Assembly: GCF_018320785.1 (NCBI RefSeq)
Contig: NC_054886.1
Coordinates: 4,277,207-4,341,206, forward strand
DNA length: 64,000 nucleotides
Reading direction: 5' to 3'
Source: Cheilinus undulatus
Lineage: Eukaryota > Chordata > Actinopteri > Labriformes > Labridae
Within the stretch, counting starts at the first letter, position 1, and every line of letters starts with the position of its first letter. A program made the translations under genes and the position numbers. The notes under the pieces were generated by a model. The model was not told the origin of the DNA. It made no database searches and was given only the letters and a program-made list of their open reading frames with translations. Positions 22,776-34,468 of the stretch are shown piece after piece.

Positions 22776-25700
22776 ATGAGGAAGTTTATCTTGGTGTCAC
22801 CTTCTCTTCTCTGCAGCCTCTGTAAGTACGACACTATTTACTCCTCACCAGTGACTGCTCTGATTATCATTTAGAGATTTAAATCATTATATCCTCAGCT
22901 GAAGTGGTCACATGTCTGTTTCAGTTTGGATGGTTGGCTCTGAGTCTCACACTCTGGAGGTCCAGCCTGGTGAAGATGTCACACTGCTCTGCTCCAACTT
23001 CACCAGCGGTGCTGCTCAGATTACCTGGTTTAAACTGGTCAACAGAAAAGAGTCTCCCTGTGTGGCCCACATGTTTGAATATGGCGAACCTGCTAGACTC
23101 TGCAGTGGATTTCAAAAGGGAAAATTTGAAATGACATCAAACATCTCGACTGTTTTTCTCGACATCAAAGAAGTAGCTTTGTCTGACTCTGGGGTGTATT
23201 TTTGTGGATATACTTGGGTCAAGTCTAAAGTATTTTTTAATGCTACATTTTTGGAGGTGCAGGGTAAGTTTCTACAAAGTTTATTCCATCTTTTAAGTTC
23301 CTTTGAATGGGTTAATGATGCACTGATACTACTTTTTCAGCCTAAGCACAGGTAAATAAATTTGGGTATTTGCCCATACCAAACAAAAATATGAACTCTA
23401 GGGCAGTTATTAGAATTATTTTGGAAGTATGTACTAAATGACAGTTTAGCCATATCTCCATGTAGTGTTAATGCGGTGAGTAGGAAGCCAACTCATAACA
23501 CTTTTGAGAGCATAGTACAATAATTTAGCCAAGCCCTTTGTGATTTAAAACTGCGCCGACGCCATTTGCAGCAGTGCATGCATACGTTAGTACGTTTACA
23601 CGTTCACCTTTACAGACCAGATACCTTTCTCAGCCCAGGTACCAGCTCTTAAACCTGGGTATTCACCCAAATTATTTTAAAAGTATGTTTTAATTACATC
23701 GGATGTTTCCCATTCTGTCCTCCTGACAAGTTAGCAGCATAGTCAGCACTCTACTCTGCTTTTGTCATCTTCATTTATGACAAAATATTTCCAAACTGCA
23801 AACACAGCTCCAGCTTCAACCACCTGTTCGTGCAATGAGAGGCTACTGTCCTGCTGTAAAAATACATAGAGTACAGCATCTGCAATCTTATATCAGGTTA
23901 ACTACTTACTGTTAACCCTCAAATACCAACATGATGGCAGCAGGCTTTTACTGTACTCAAATGCTGCAAGTAATTAAACTTTTCACTGTTACTCAAATAC
24001 TGTAATACCTCTTTCCCACTGGCCGAAAAACCTGTTTAAACCCGCTAACAATCGGCTCCCGTCGGCAGTGGGAAAGGCTCTAATTGGCATTCAGACCTGC
24101 TTCAACTGACCCTGCAATGGACACGGGTTTTTATCGGCTCTCCTCCGATCGGCTCCAGTGGGGACGTCACAGCCGGGTGAACGCGGGATGATTTTGGCGT
24201 AACTTGCCTACGTTTATATTAATACAAGTAATACATTTATATTACTTGCCTGATGTGCTGGAGGAGGCAGGAGTTGAAAGGCAGAAATTTCGCAGTACGG
24301 CAGCGCAGTTTAACGGCACATATAAACACAAAAATGCCCTTGTCATAATGAACATATCCGCTGAGAAAAATAATTTTTCCACGGACAGATTTAGCTCATT
24401 CAGCCTGTTAAAATCTCATGGATTAGCTCATAAAGCGCCGTGCGTCCTTGCCGTGTGCAGCTGGAAAGAGAGATCCTTTTCAAACGATATAATCTATTAA
24501 CTAGGGGTGTGACAAGACACTTATCTCACCAAACAAGACAAGATTTGGGCCTACGAGACGAGATGAGATTTTACACTTTTTTTTAATTTTGGAAAAAAAT
24601 ACATAGGTGGATAATATGTCCTTTATTCAGGTCATTCAGGTCTATTCAAAAATGTTTGAACTAAGTACTGAATAGGCTATCAGTGCTTCCAAAGAGTATG
24701 TTTTGTCTAACTTTGACTCAAACTGTACATCTTAATGCTCTTCAAATCAAACCTTTCATTTTAAGGCTACGAAATCTTTAATTTACTACACTATGCATTC
24801 ATTGCTACAATTACAATAACTTTTTTTAATATTATACTTATTTATATATTATAAAAGCATTAAGATGATTATAAAAGTACTTTAAGCATTGTTTAAAACA
24901 GACTGAAATATAAAGAGCTGCATCAGTAAAATCAAACTATTTTTAATCCTCTTTAAGGACATCCATATTTAAAACACTCAAAATAAATCTTTAAATCAAT
25001 AACATATTAGCTATAATTTAAAGAAATAGATTATTCTATCAGTTTGTGGTCTTTTTTTCTCAAATGAGCTTTAACAGTGTTGGACAGGACGCACAGATGA
25101 GCGTGTGTGTTAATGTGTGTGCGTTTGTGAGTGAATGTGTGTGTCTCTGCTCTGTCTGCTGTCATAAAACAAACAGGGTGCGTTTAACTGGAGCTAGAAC
25201 TTCGCTTTTTGGAGCTAACAGCGGACTCTATGGTGCTCAAACGGCACTGGCGTGCACAGACTTTTTCAAGGGCAGGGGCAAAAAGAAAATAAAAGGGGAA
25301 CATACAGCGCGTTCTCGCCACTGAAGAGTGCGAGTTTTGCATGTTTTCGAGGGCACTTTAGCCCAAGAGGGCATTTTGGCTCTCGAGGGCGCTTTAGCAG
25401 ACGTTTTGGCTCTCGAGGGCACTTTAGCACATGATTTTTGCTCTCGAGGGCCCTTTAGCACATGTTTTGGCTCTCAAGGGCACTTTAACATGTGTTTTGG
25501 CTCTCAAGGGCACTTTAACTCATGTTTTGGCTCCCAAGAGGGCACTTAAGCATGCATTTTGGCTCCTAAGAACGCACTTTAGCATGCGTTTTTCAACAAT
25601 TGGGCAACGAGGGGGGGCGACCTACTCCCCGCACACCACTGTCAAACAGAGTTTTTTTTGCTAAGTTTACCGCTGCAGTATGCAGACCCATTGCGCTACA

Positions 25701-28700
25701 CATGTTAAGCTTCTGACTGATGATACGCACAGCCAACAGCTGATGGATGTGTGACTGACAGAAGGTGAGATGAGAAGGGGGCATGACGAAGCCGCGACTC
25801 AAAGTTACAAAGTCACGAATAGCGGCACTACGAGCGAGTCTGCGCGCATACACCAACTAAATAAACACTGTATTCTCATCATTTCATCAATTCACGCTGT
25901 TTAACAGCACATATAAACACAAAAAATGCTTTTCTGGCTCACTCTTGTCATAATGAAAATATCTGCTGAAAGCTATTATTTTTTCGTGAACAAGTCAGGC
26001 TTCTACAGCCTTGGATTTCTCATGCATTATCACATGAAGCGCAGTGCTGCGTAATGCAGCTGGAGAATGGGAGACTTTTAAAATAAGTTGTTTCTATTTC
26101 CCTTTATCATATGTCTGCTCCTTGGAAATGACTATATATTCATTTTTTAGTTTTCACCTTTAAATCTCGGTCTGAAAACTCTGCCGTCTCCTCCATCAGC
26201 TGTTAAGCCAGATGACAGCTGATGGAGGTGACCGGAGTTGGACAGGCTTAAGTTTCTGTTTTAAATCATTAAAAAAGATTGATGTTTGGCTAATATTTCC
26301 AAGAAGCAGATAGATGTGAAAAATTGAAATAGAAACATTGTTTAGAAACGGCTCTCCTTAACTTCATTTGGCTCATAAGTAGGAAGCACTGCGCTTTACT
26401 GGATAATCCATGAGAAATTCCAGGCTGTAGGAGCTGAATATGTCAACAGAACATTAAATATTCTCAGTGGATATCTTTGTTATAGAAAGACTGAGCTAGA
26501 AAAGCATTTCAGTGTCTTTATTTGTGTTTATTCATTGCTGTGCTGCAATGGGCGCATATAGCCTTTCAAAATGAGATTTATATTTCCCTTTTCACATTTC
26601 TCTCTGCTGTGTTCTTAAACCCCCTCTCTACGACTTAACAGGCTGAACTGCTGATGACTTCATCAGACGGCTTCATTCGAGCTGCAACGCTCAGTTCAGA
26701 CTGCTGCGACTCACTGTAGAACCGTCTTGCATCGCGAATCTGATGCTGATGATGATGTCTCCAACGTGATGACATCAGCTTGAGGCAAAAAAACAGCCAT
26801 GCAGCTCGCCTGCTGGCGATCACACTCGGGTCTGCTGGCAATGGGAAGGGAGTCACTTGCCGATTGATAGCAGGTTTACCCATGTTTTTAAAAAAAACGC
26901 TTTTGCACGCTAATTTTACCATTTTCCCACTATAATTAGCAAGTAAAAGGGTTTTTTTTTTAACGCGGGTAAACAAATGCCTATATGAGTCATGTTTTCA
27001 CTGTTACTCAGATTGTGTAAGAAGACTCTCTGTGGTTAAGTGCCTTATTTCTGATGCATATGTGCACTCATCAACTACCTGAAATGATCCTATCTACCTC
27101 GTGTAAATCTGACCACATCCTTAGAATTTTTTTTTCTGCTCATGTCTAGTCAGCATGCTTGCACCCTTTGCCCATCTTGCAACCGTACTCTCAATACACA
27201 CGGCTTGTATATCCCAGAAAAAATCTTTTAATATTTCATTTAAAAAGCTGAACAGAGTCCAATTCCTTGTTGTGTAGAAATACTTGGCCAAAAAAGCTGA
27301 TTCTAATATAAAGGAGGCTTTTAATTTGGAGACACTCTGTTATTTCTAATTCTCTCCATCTGAGTGATATAATTGTACTTAAAAAAATATCATTCATTCA
27401 TCATTTTTTTTCAGCAGGTTTAAAACAAAATGCAGTGTTTGAAAAAGGTATATTAAAACAACAAAAAGCTGCTTCTGAAAATATGTCTCCTGGGTCAGTT
27501 TAAAAAAAGGGATTTATGTTGATCTTAAATCAGTGTAAAGGAAGTGAATGATCATGAGATAATACAACTATGTTAATATGACTTAACTAACTTTATTATT
27601 TATTTTACAAATTTAATGAGAGAAATGGGCAGTATCTTAGGCAGTCAGACTCCTTCATGATGACTTCATGTACTTGATCTGGTAGTGAGGCAGACAGCAG
27701 GAGTAGGATAGCCCGCCTAGGAGTCTAGACATCCGTGTGGTTGTTGATGAGAGATGCAGGATCAGATGTACACTTCTGAGAAGCTGGACCATGAACCAAT
27801 GAGGTGCTTGGAGTAGCAGACTGAGGTATGCAGAATGAGATGAGTGGAAGATCTGGACTAGATGCTGATGAACTGAAAGGAGGTGGCTGGGGTGGAGGAG
27901 GGTCGCATTGAAATGATCGGCTGACTGTAAAAGAGAATGACAGATATAGAATATGGCAGGTGCATGATGATTGTTCAAATGACATTGTGGCAGAAACTGA
28001 TTAGCTTAGTACTTGAGAGGGAACGCCCATAATCAGCTGATCACAGGAGCGGGAAGAGAGAAAGAATGGAAGAAGGGAGAGATGTGAAATGTCCTGACAT
28101 GCATCGATTTTCCTCAAACATGACTCCTCCCAAAACATGACTGTCACGGATTTCAGGCAAAAAAACTCAAAAGGGAGGACCCAAATGCAGATAACTGAAA
28201 TGACTGATTTAATTAAACAAACAAACTTACTTGAAACTAAAACACTGGAATCAAAATCAACTAAACAAAATCCAAAAGAAGCACGAGGAGTAACTGACAC
28301 GAGGAAGACATTTGCAACGAACCGACACAGACACAGGGAGACACAGAGCTTATATACACAGGGAGTGATTAACAATGGCAGACAGGTGTGGACAATCAGA
28401 CACAGGTGAAACTGGTGAAGGATAATCAAAGTGGAGGGAAACTCAGGCAGGAAGCTAAACTGGAATCACACACAAGGGAAGGCAACTACAAAATAAAACA
28501 GGAAACATGGAGCCTAACACAAGAAGCACACAAGGACTGAAAACTGGGCACAAGAAGCTAAACTACAAAAACACTGAAAACACAGGAGGATACAAAGAAC
28601 CAAGGAGGGAAACTCAAACACAGGGAGTAAAACTAAAACATGAAACAAAACAAGAAGCACAGGGAAACTTAAAATGAAACAGGGAATTAACTAAACATAA

Positions 28701-31700
28701 AACACAAGGAGCAAAAACATAACATGAAACAGGGAAATAAACTAGACATGAAATACATGAAGTACTACACATTAAACACAGGGGAAAACCTAAACATGGA
28801 ACACAGGGAATTATTAAATACAATAAAAAACTAGACACATGGAAAATAACAAAAGCCCAAAATACACAGAAACACAAAGACTATATAAAACACTAAAAGC
28901 TGAACAAAGGAAACACAAGGGCTACAGATAACATCTAAGAACTAAACCAAATACAAAGTCAAACTAGAAATCACAGAATTCACAAAGGGAAACCATAGGA
29001 AAACTCAGAGACATAATAAACCAAAACCTGGGTCATGACAGAGTCCCTCCCTCAAGGGACGGATTCCAGACGTCCCAAAGAAAAAAACCTAAAACAGTTG
29101 ATTAAGCAGGGTGGGAGGAGGGGAGCCAGGAGGAGGGACCAAGAGTTCAGGTGGGCTGTCAGGGGGCAGCCCAGACGGGCACGAGAGTTCAGGTGGGCGG
29201 CCCAGAGGGGCACGAGAGATCAGGTGGGCGGCCCGGAGGCAGCCCAGAGGGGCACGAGAGATCAGGTGGGCGGCCTGGAGGCAGCCCAGAGGGGCATGAG
29301 AGTTCAGGAGGGCGGCCAGGGGCAGCCCAGGAGGACACGAGGGTTCAGGAGGGCGGCCCAGGGGCATCCCAGGAACACAGTTGGGGGTCAGAACCATCGA
29401 CGGGGAGCCAGGAGCCAAGGTCTCCCTCAGGACCTCTGACAGGGAGCTAGGAACAGAGGTCTGGACGGCCACAGATGAGGAAATTAGGAGCTTGGGTCTG
29501 GACGGCCACTGACGAGGAACCAGGAGTTTGGGTCTGGACGGCCACTGACGAGGAACCAGGAGTTTGGGTCTGGACGGCCACAGATGAGGAACCAGGAGCT
29601 TTGGTCTGGATGGCTTCCGGCGAAGAGTCAGGATCTGGGGTCTGGACGGCCTCTGGCAGGTAGTCAGGATCTGGGGTTGGATGGCCGCCAGCAGAGAATC
29701 AGGATCTGCGGTCCGGACGGCCTCCAGGGAAGAGTCAGGATCTGGGGTCTGGACGGCCTCCAGGGAAGAGTCAGGATCTGGGGTTGGACGGTCTCCAGCG
29801 AAGAGTCAGGATCTGGGGTCTGGACGGCCTCCAGCGAAGAATCAGGATCTGGGGTGTGGACGGCCTCCAGCGCAGAATCAGGAGCTGGAGTCCAGGCAGT
29901 CTCCAACATCGAGCCAGAAGCAGGGTTTCGGTCAGCCTCTGATGTCGAGCCAGGAGAGGGGGTCCGGGCAGCCTCAGGTGATGCAGAGCCAGGAGGTGGA
30001 GGCAGAATAGCCTCCAGTGGTGTCTCTTGTAAACCAGGCCAGGCAGACGGCGCTCTGCCGGGACTGGTGGCAGACGGCGCTCTGCGGCTCTGGAGATGCG
30101 TGGCTGAGGCTCTGCGGCTCTAGAGACACGTGGCTGAGGCTCTAGGGCTCTGGAAGCTGGAATCTCTGGGGGACTGGAAGCTGGACTCTCTGGGGCACTG
30201 GAAGCTGGACTCTCTGGGGCACTGGAAGCTGGACTCTATCTCCGGAGAGTCAACGAAAAACTAGCAGCCAATTAGGCAGGGACAACTTGAGCTCAGGCTT
30301 TAGAGCAGCTTCTCTCTTTGCCCTTCGAAGAGCAGCTCCTCTGTACAAGGGGTGAGTCTTTTTGTCCTTCCACAGTCCATAATAAGGAACCAAAAAATCA
30401 ATGAGTTCAAAAAGCTCATCACTAACCTGAGCATCTGCTGGGTCCATTACTGTTCGGTTCGTTCTGTCACGGATTTCAGGCAAAAAATCTCAAAAGGGAG
30501 GACCCAAATGCAGATAACTGAAATGACTGATTTAATTAAACAAACAAACTTACTTGAAACTAAAACACTGGAATCAAAATCAACTAAACAAAATCCAAAA
30601 GAAGCACGAGGAGTAACTGACACGAGGAAGACATTTGCAACGAACCGACACAGACACAGGGAGACACAGAGCTTATATACACAGGGAGTGATTAACAATG
30701 GCAGACAGGTGTGGACAATCAGACACAGGTGAAACTGGTGAAGGATAATCAAAGTGGAGGGAAACTCAGGCAGGAAGCTAAACTGGAATCACACACAAGG
30801 GAAGGCAACTACAAAATAAAACAGGAAACATGGAGCCTAACACAAGAAGCACACAAGGACTGAAAACTGGGCACAAGAAGCTAAACTACAAAAACACTGA
30901 AAACACAGGAGGATACAAAGAACCAAGGAGGGAAACTCAAACACAGGGAGTAAAACTAAAACATGAAACAAAACAAGAAGCACAGGGAAACTTAAAATGA
31001 AACAGGGAATTAACTAAACATAAAACACAAGGAGCAAAAACATAACATGAAACAGGGAAATAAACTAGACATGAAATACATGAAGTACTACACATTAAAC
31101 ACAGGGGAAAACCTAAACATGGAACACAGGGAATTATTAAATACAATAAAAAACTAGACACATGGAAAATAACAAAAGCCCAAAATACACAGAAACACAA
31201 AGACTATATAAAACACTAAATAAACTGAACTAAACACTAAAAGCTGAACAAAGGAAACACAAGGGCTACAGATAACATCCAAGAACTAAACCAAATACAA
31301 AGTCAAACTAGAAATCACAGAATTCACAAAGGGAAACCATAGGAAAACTCAGAGACATAATAAACCAAAACCTGGGTCATGACAATGACTCTACCACCTC
31401 TTTGCTGTTGTTGCAGCCTTGTTGGGACATGGTGGCCATCCACCAACTACTCCATCCATATGGACCATCCAGTGTAGCACAGCATTCATCAGTGAATTAA
31501 ACTGTTTGGGAAATAGTCTTCATGTATTTCTGAGCCCACTGCAATCATTTCTCCTTGTGGGCGCTGGTTTAGGGTGGCTAAAATACAGCTTCACATATAT
31601 CAGCAAGCCTCTGAAGGATTCTGTTGGGACTCCAGAGGCACCAGCAGCTTTAATACCTGTCTCCTACTCATCAGTGGATTTTTCACAGCTGCTCGCTTAA

Positions 31701-32862
31701 TACGATGGATTTGCCTCGCAGAAACTTTTCTTAATACGCCTTTATCTGAACAAATCCGTCGGTGCTCTGAATCAGCCACAGATCCTTTCACAGTTTGGTG
31801 GTTAATGTAAGCACCAAAACTGTGTGGGAGCTTCATGGAATGGGTTTCCATGGCCAAGCTTGCAAGCATCGCATCACAGGAGGGTTAATGGTATTGGGCT
31901 GTGTTTCAGGGTTTCGCCTAGACCCCTTATCTCCAGTGACAGCCAGTCTTAATACTTCAGCATACCAAGATATTTCGAACAATGCTCATTTTTGGGAAAG
32001 GTCCTTTTCTATTCTAACATGAGTGTGCCACGGTGCACAAAGCCCAGACTATAAAGACATGATTTGATGAGCTTGGTGTGGAAGAACTAGACTGACCTGC
32101 ACAGAGCCCTGACCTCAACCCTAGCGAGCTCCTTTGATGAACTTGGATGGAGATTGTGAGCCAGAAACATCCAAAATTTGTGGAAAACCTTCCAAGCAGA
32201 GTGGAGGCTGTTACATTTGCAAAAGAGGGGCAGCTCCATATGAAAGTCATTCTTCTATGTCCATCTAAAAAAAATAAATCAGATTGTGAGCCACAAGCGC
32301 TGAGCTGAACAGTGTTATTTCATGATCTGTTTTGTTGTAGATGATCTGGATGGAATGACAAAGCTGATGCTCCTGATCCTGGCTGGTCTGGCTGTTGTCC
32401 TCGTAATGATCATCATATGTCTGCTTGTTAAAATCAGACAGCTTCAGAAAGGTGACACTGACTTTTCTTCATGTTTCACAGCCCTTTTTATCAAACTGAA
32501 ACTGTATGAGTGAAAAAACCACAGCTATTTCTACAGCTGAACATGTTTTATTTCTGTCACATAGCTCAAAATGAAGAAAAGAATCCACAGCATAATGAGG
32601 TAAAGGTTCATTTCTTTTTCTGTACTTTAGCTGACGTGAAACCACCGAAATATGATTAATAATCAATAATATTCCTATGATTGTTATTAATGTGTGATTG
32701 GAAATATTTGATTCACAGTGTCCCGGCTCAGATGACCTGAACTATGCCGCCGTGACTTTTCATCCAAGAGCAGAGAGAAACCACAGACAGGCTTCAGACA
32801 GAGAAGTGGAACCAGATTGTATTTATTCAGCCACAAGACAGACAAAAAGCAACTGCAACTGA
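22776..32862 (+). CDS. Receptor B1: single-V Ig-domain ITIM receptor
   Basis: Intact five-exon gene, about 224 residues. Exons: 22776-22821 (signal peptide [15 protein letters not shown]), 22925-23263 (V domain), 32341-32451 (transmembrane), 32565-32599 (linker [12 protein letters not shown]), 32719-32862 (tail, stop TGA). All junctions are GT..AG and in phase. The V domain shows Cys38, Trp50, Cys109 and DSGVYFC, plus an extra pair Cys61 and Cys75 that may form a second disulfide. The helix lies at about residues 137-158. The tail has LNYAAV around Tyr186 (ITIM) and a CIYSATR motif around Tyr213. The 9-kb intron before the transmembrane exon holds a foldback element, the LTR element and an old Tc1 relic, whereas the same B2 intron is 4.2 kb. 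Likely an inhibitory immune receptor; exact subfamily unresolved. Confidence 0.87.
23264..24006 (+). other. B1 intron 2, first shared part
   Basis: Aligns with 41158-41885 of unit 2 with roughly 4% differences near the exon. No further exon, such as a second Ig domain, is seen. Confidence 0.6.
24500..25880. mobile_element. Nested element with tandem array
   Basis: Begins with 'aggggtgtgacaagacactt', a start common to a dispersed fish DNA element with gacgagacgag-like words. The position interrupts the foldback element, since matching sequence resumes at about 25893. Inside, 25330-25600 is a tandem array. The right limit is approximate. Confidence 0.4.
25330..25600 (+). repeat. Tandem repeat of about 30 bp
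   Basis: About eight imperfect copies of a unit like 'ggctctcgagggcactttag' plus 'cacatgtttt'. It is open in all three forward frames because the unit lacks stops; no protein is implied. Confidence 0.85.
26190..26228. repeat. Palindrome centre of the foldback element
   Basis: Perfect 14-bp arms, CCTCCATCAGCTGT at 26190-26203 and its reverse complement at 26215-26228, lie at the middle of the larger inverted repeat. Confidence 0.85.
26977..28136 (+). other. B1 intron 2, second shared part
   Basis: 26977-27245 and 27805-28105 align with 42330-42595 and 42610-42915 of unit 2. The middle (about 27250-27800) is missing from unit 2, where the flanks join with a gtcagagtcagtag junction, suggesting a deletion there. 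No exon is seen. Confidence 0.55.
28142..29040 (-). repeat. LTR (3' LTR in element orientation)
   Basis: 899 bp, TGTCACGG..GTCATGACA, nearly identical to 30465-31384. Confidence 0.9.
29041..30464 (-). repeat. LTR element interior with tandem arrays
   Basis: Contains two tandem arrays. About 29150-29350 has units of about 45-60 bp with 'gaggggcacgagagatcagg'. About 29470-29920 has units of 45-48 bp with 'atctggggtctggacggcct'. Both strands are open over long stretches because the units lack stops. A third short array (ctggaagctggactctctgg) lies near 30150-30240. The gag-like start lies at about 30450-30250 on the minus strand. Confidence 0.8.
30465..31384 (-). repeat. LTR (5' LTR in element orientation)
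   Basis: 920 bp. It matches 28142-29040 apart from about two substitutions and a 21-bp tandem extension near 31220. Confidence 0.9.
31390..32280 (+). mobile_element. Old Tc1-like relic in the B1 intron
   Basis: Forward-strand pieces recall Tc1 transposase: [20 protein letters not shown] near 31880, then DNA whose translation recalls the '[15 protein letters not shown]' region near 32075-32130, then its C-terminal part to about 32240. It is heavily degraded with several frame changes. The same relic, equally decayed, lies at 44400-45310 in unit 2, so it predates the cassette duplication. Confidence 0.75.
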
Positions 32863-34051
32863 AAACAGAAATAATGCTTTTTTTTAATGCAACAGTGTGT
32901 TTTGAATTGTTTCTAGGAGTGCCAACATTTTAAATGACTTAACATTTATATCACAAGGGTCAAAAGTCACGATTTTATGTCATACTTCCTTCTTATAACT
33001 GTCTACAAAGTAATGTCTGTAACTTTGTGTTTTTCCTGCTGCCTCTCTCGGCCAGTTCTCCCTTGAAAAAGAGGTTTTTAATTTCAGTGGGACCAACCTG
33101 GTTAAATAAAGGTTGAACAAAAATAAAATAAATAATGTCAAACAAAAATTTAAAAGTAATTGTATAAATTTTCAGCTCATGGGCGGAGTAAGGGGGCTTC
33201 AGCCCAGAATGTTTTCTTAAAAGCCCCGAATCTTTCAGGTTGGTTTTTAGTATGTTGCTTATGGCCTTGCTGATAACAGCATGTAAATGTAATTTTTAAA
33301 GTAATTTAAAAAATCTGATCTTTATTTTTTTCTTTACTTTTAAGAACGTATGTACTGAGGAGGACTATGGACATTTAACAAAAAAAATATGGTATGCATT
33401 TTTAAAAAATTCTAATAAAAACAACAGAAGTTTGACTTCATTGCAGAATTTTAAAAAAGGCATGCCGTTTTTTTAATGGCCCTAATACTCTTTCATATCA
33501 ATACACTCACTGCAGTGTAAAAAATACTTTTAAAATTGTTCTAAAAATACAATTTTCAGCATTTTTGTGAATAAATTAATATCTCCAACCACAATTAAGA
33601 GTTTCAATTGTAAACCTTTTCACCAAATTCCTACCTTACCTATGTAATGTTACTTAAAATATAAACTTAAAGGCATTTGTAGGAGGCAGAAGTGAAAATT
33701 ACTTGACTCAGCATGGTGGATCATTATTTTAAAATGATAATGACACTTTTAGCTCAGTTAGGTGAAGAAAAAATGTTATCAATTAAGCAGTTTTTTGCAT
33801 AAATTTGTGCATAAAAATTCAAGGAAAGTGCCCGACCCTTGGCCATCTTTAGTTTGGGCTAAGCCTCAGATTCTAAACATATCAGGCTCCGCCCCTGATT
33901 CAGCTCTTTTAAAGTAAAAGACATAATTCAACAGAGGTCCAGCCAACTGGTGCCGTAGTCTCACAGTTAGTGAGAAGATCATGGGGAACACCTGAGAGCA
34001 GTGATTGTAGTATAAAGACACCGGTGTCTGGAAGGTCCAGTCGCTGGTTAA
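32863..34051 (+). other. B1 3' flank and unit boundary
   Basis: Aligns with 45902-47083. AATAAA words suitable for polyadenylation occur near 33104 and 33125. No gene is recognised. The tandem junction with unit 2 is at about 34052. Confidence 0.6.
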
Positions 34052-34468
34052 TTATGAAGAGAAAGTATGTTGAAGTTGTAGGCTTGAGAGTGAGGATCAT
34101 GTCAGTGGTAAATCAACATCCTCCAGTATCACAGCTCCTCCCATCACAGTTCACACCTCAGACCAAACTTTCATAAACTCACATGACTCCTGCCCCGCTG
34201 TCTGCAAGGTGTCAACTGCACGTGCTCATATCAAAGCATTCTCTCTGCTGAAGGCTGCTTATTGGAGAGGTGAGAGACAGCAGCTAAACCACAGCAGGAG
34301 AGGTTCCCCTCTACTTACACTGTTTAACTATAAAGTACATGTTGACCTACTTAGCAAACATTTATCCGCTGAGTAAGAGTCAGACTGCTACTGAACACTC
34401 CCTCTTTTCATATTTAACCCACTTTGACTAAGTAACAAACTTAACTACAGTGCAGGCGTACCGTACCG

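Larger units (their letters stand above)
24007..26976. mobile_element. 3-kb foldback-type insertion in the B1 intron
   Basis: Absent from the same intron of B2. Both ends, read inward, carry related words: left cctgtttaaacccgctaaca then gtgggaaagg; right (minus strand) gtttacccgcgttaa then agtgggaaaatgg. The right half contains a large imperfect palindrome at about 25895-26570 centred near 26209. A second direct copy of one arm lies at about 24296-24500, separated from the rest by a nested element. No coding sequence is recognised. Confidence 0.6.
28137..31389 (-). mobile_element. Young LTR retroelement, Ty3/Gypsy-like, non-autonomous
   Basis: Fossil virus-like element with both ends preserved. 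LTRs at 28142-29040 and 30465-31384 both run TG..CA and are flanked by a perfect 5-bp target duplication ATGAC (28137-28141 and 31385-31389). Orientation is minus: a purine-rich tract (rc of 29041-29055) adjoins the LTR at 29040. Next to the other LTR, a short leader precedes a start reading [19 protein letters not shown], as in gag of fish Gypsy-type elements. The 1.4-kb interior has no protease, reverse transcriptase or integrase, so it is a non-autonomous derivative. The LTRs differ by only a couple of substitutions and one 21-bp length difference, so the insertion is recent. It is absent from B2. Confidence 0.88.
3776..34051. repeat. Tandem duplication, unit 1 (receptors A1 and B1)
   Basis: The left copy of a two-gene cassette. 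The word ttatgaagagaaag starts this unit at 3776 and unit 2 at 34052. The right edge, an aaagtaaaagacataattca stretch followed by a segment ending gctggttaatta, lies just before 34052 and recurs at the end of unit 2 (to 47083). Gene order, exon sizes, introns and intergenic DNA match unit 2 throughout, typically at roughly 95% or better by eye. Unit 1 is about 30.3 kb against 13.0 kb for unit 2. Insertions at 7317-11035, 11360-12097, about 14546-15607, 15918-16549, 16590-22599, 24007-26976 and 28142-31384 explain most of the excess. Confidence 0.9.

Noticed and set aside
22912-23355. Extended B1 V-domain open frame as a secreted single-exon form
   Set aside because: Read-through past the donor at 23263 is possible in principle, but the frame begins inside the intron and the clean donor and in-phase downstream exons favour the spliced membrane form.
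25330-25600. CRISPR-like array
   Set aside because: Copies are directly adjacent with no unique spacers and the genome is that of an animal; it is a plain tandem repeat.
25046-25664. Overlapping open frames with repeated LALEGTLAH-type residues
   Set aside because: Explained by the 30-bp tandem array; no known protein or splice context.
28001-28429. Minus-strand open frame of 142 residues (repeated at 30447-30752)
   Set aside because: It lies within the LTRs and is duplicated with them; no similarity to a known protein.
29035-30123. Long forward open frames of 134 and 179 residues
   Set aside because: They are translations of stop-free tandem arrays inside the LTR element, open on both strands, and antisense to the element.
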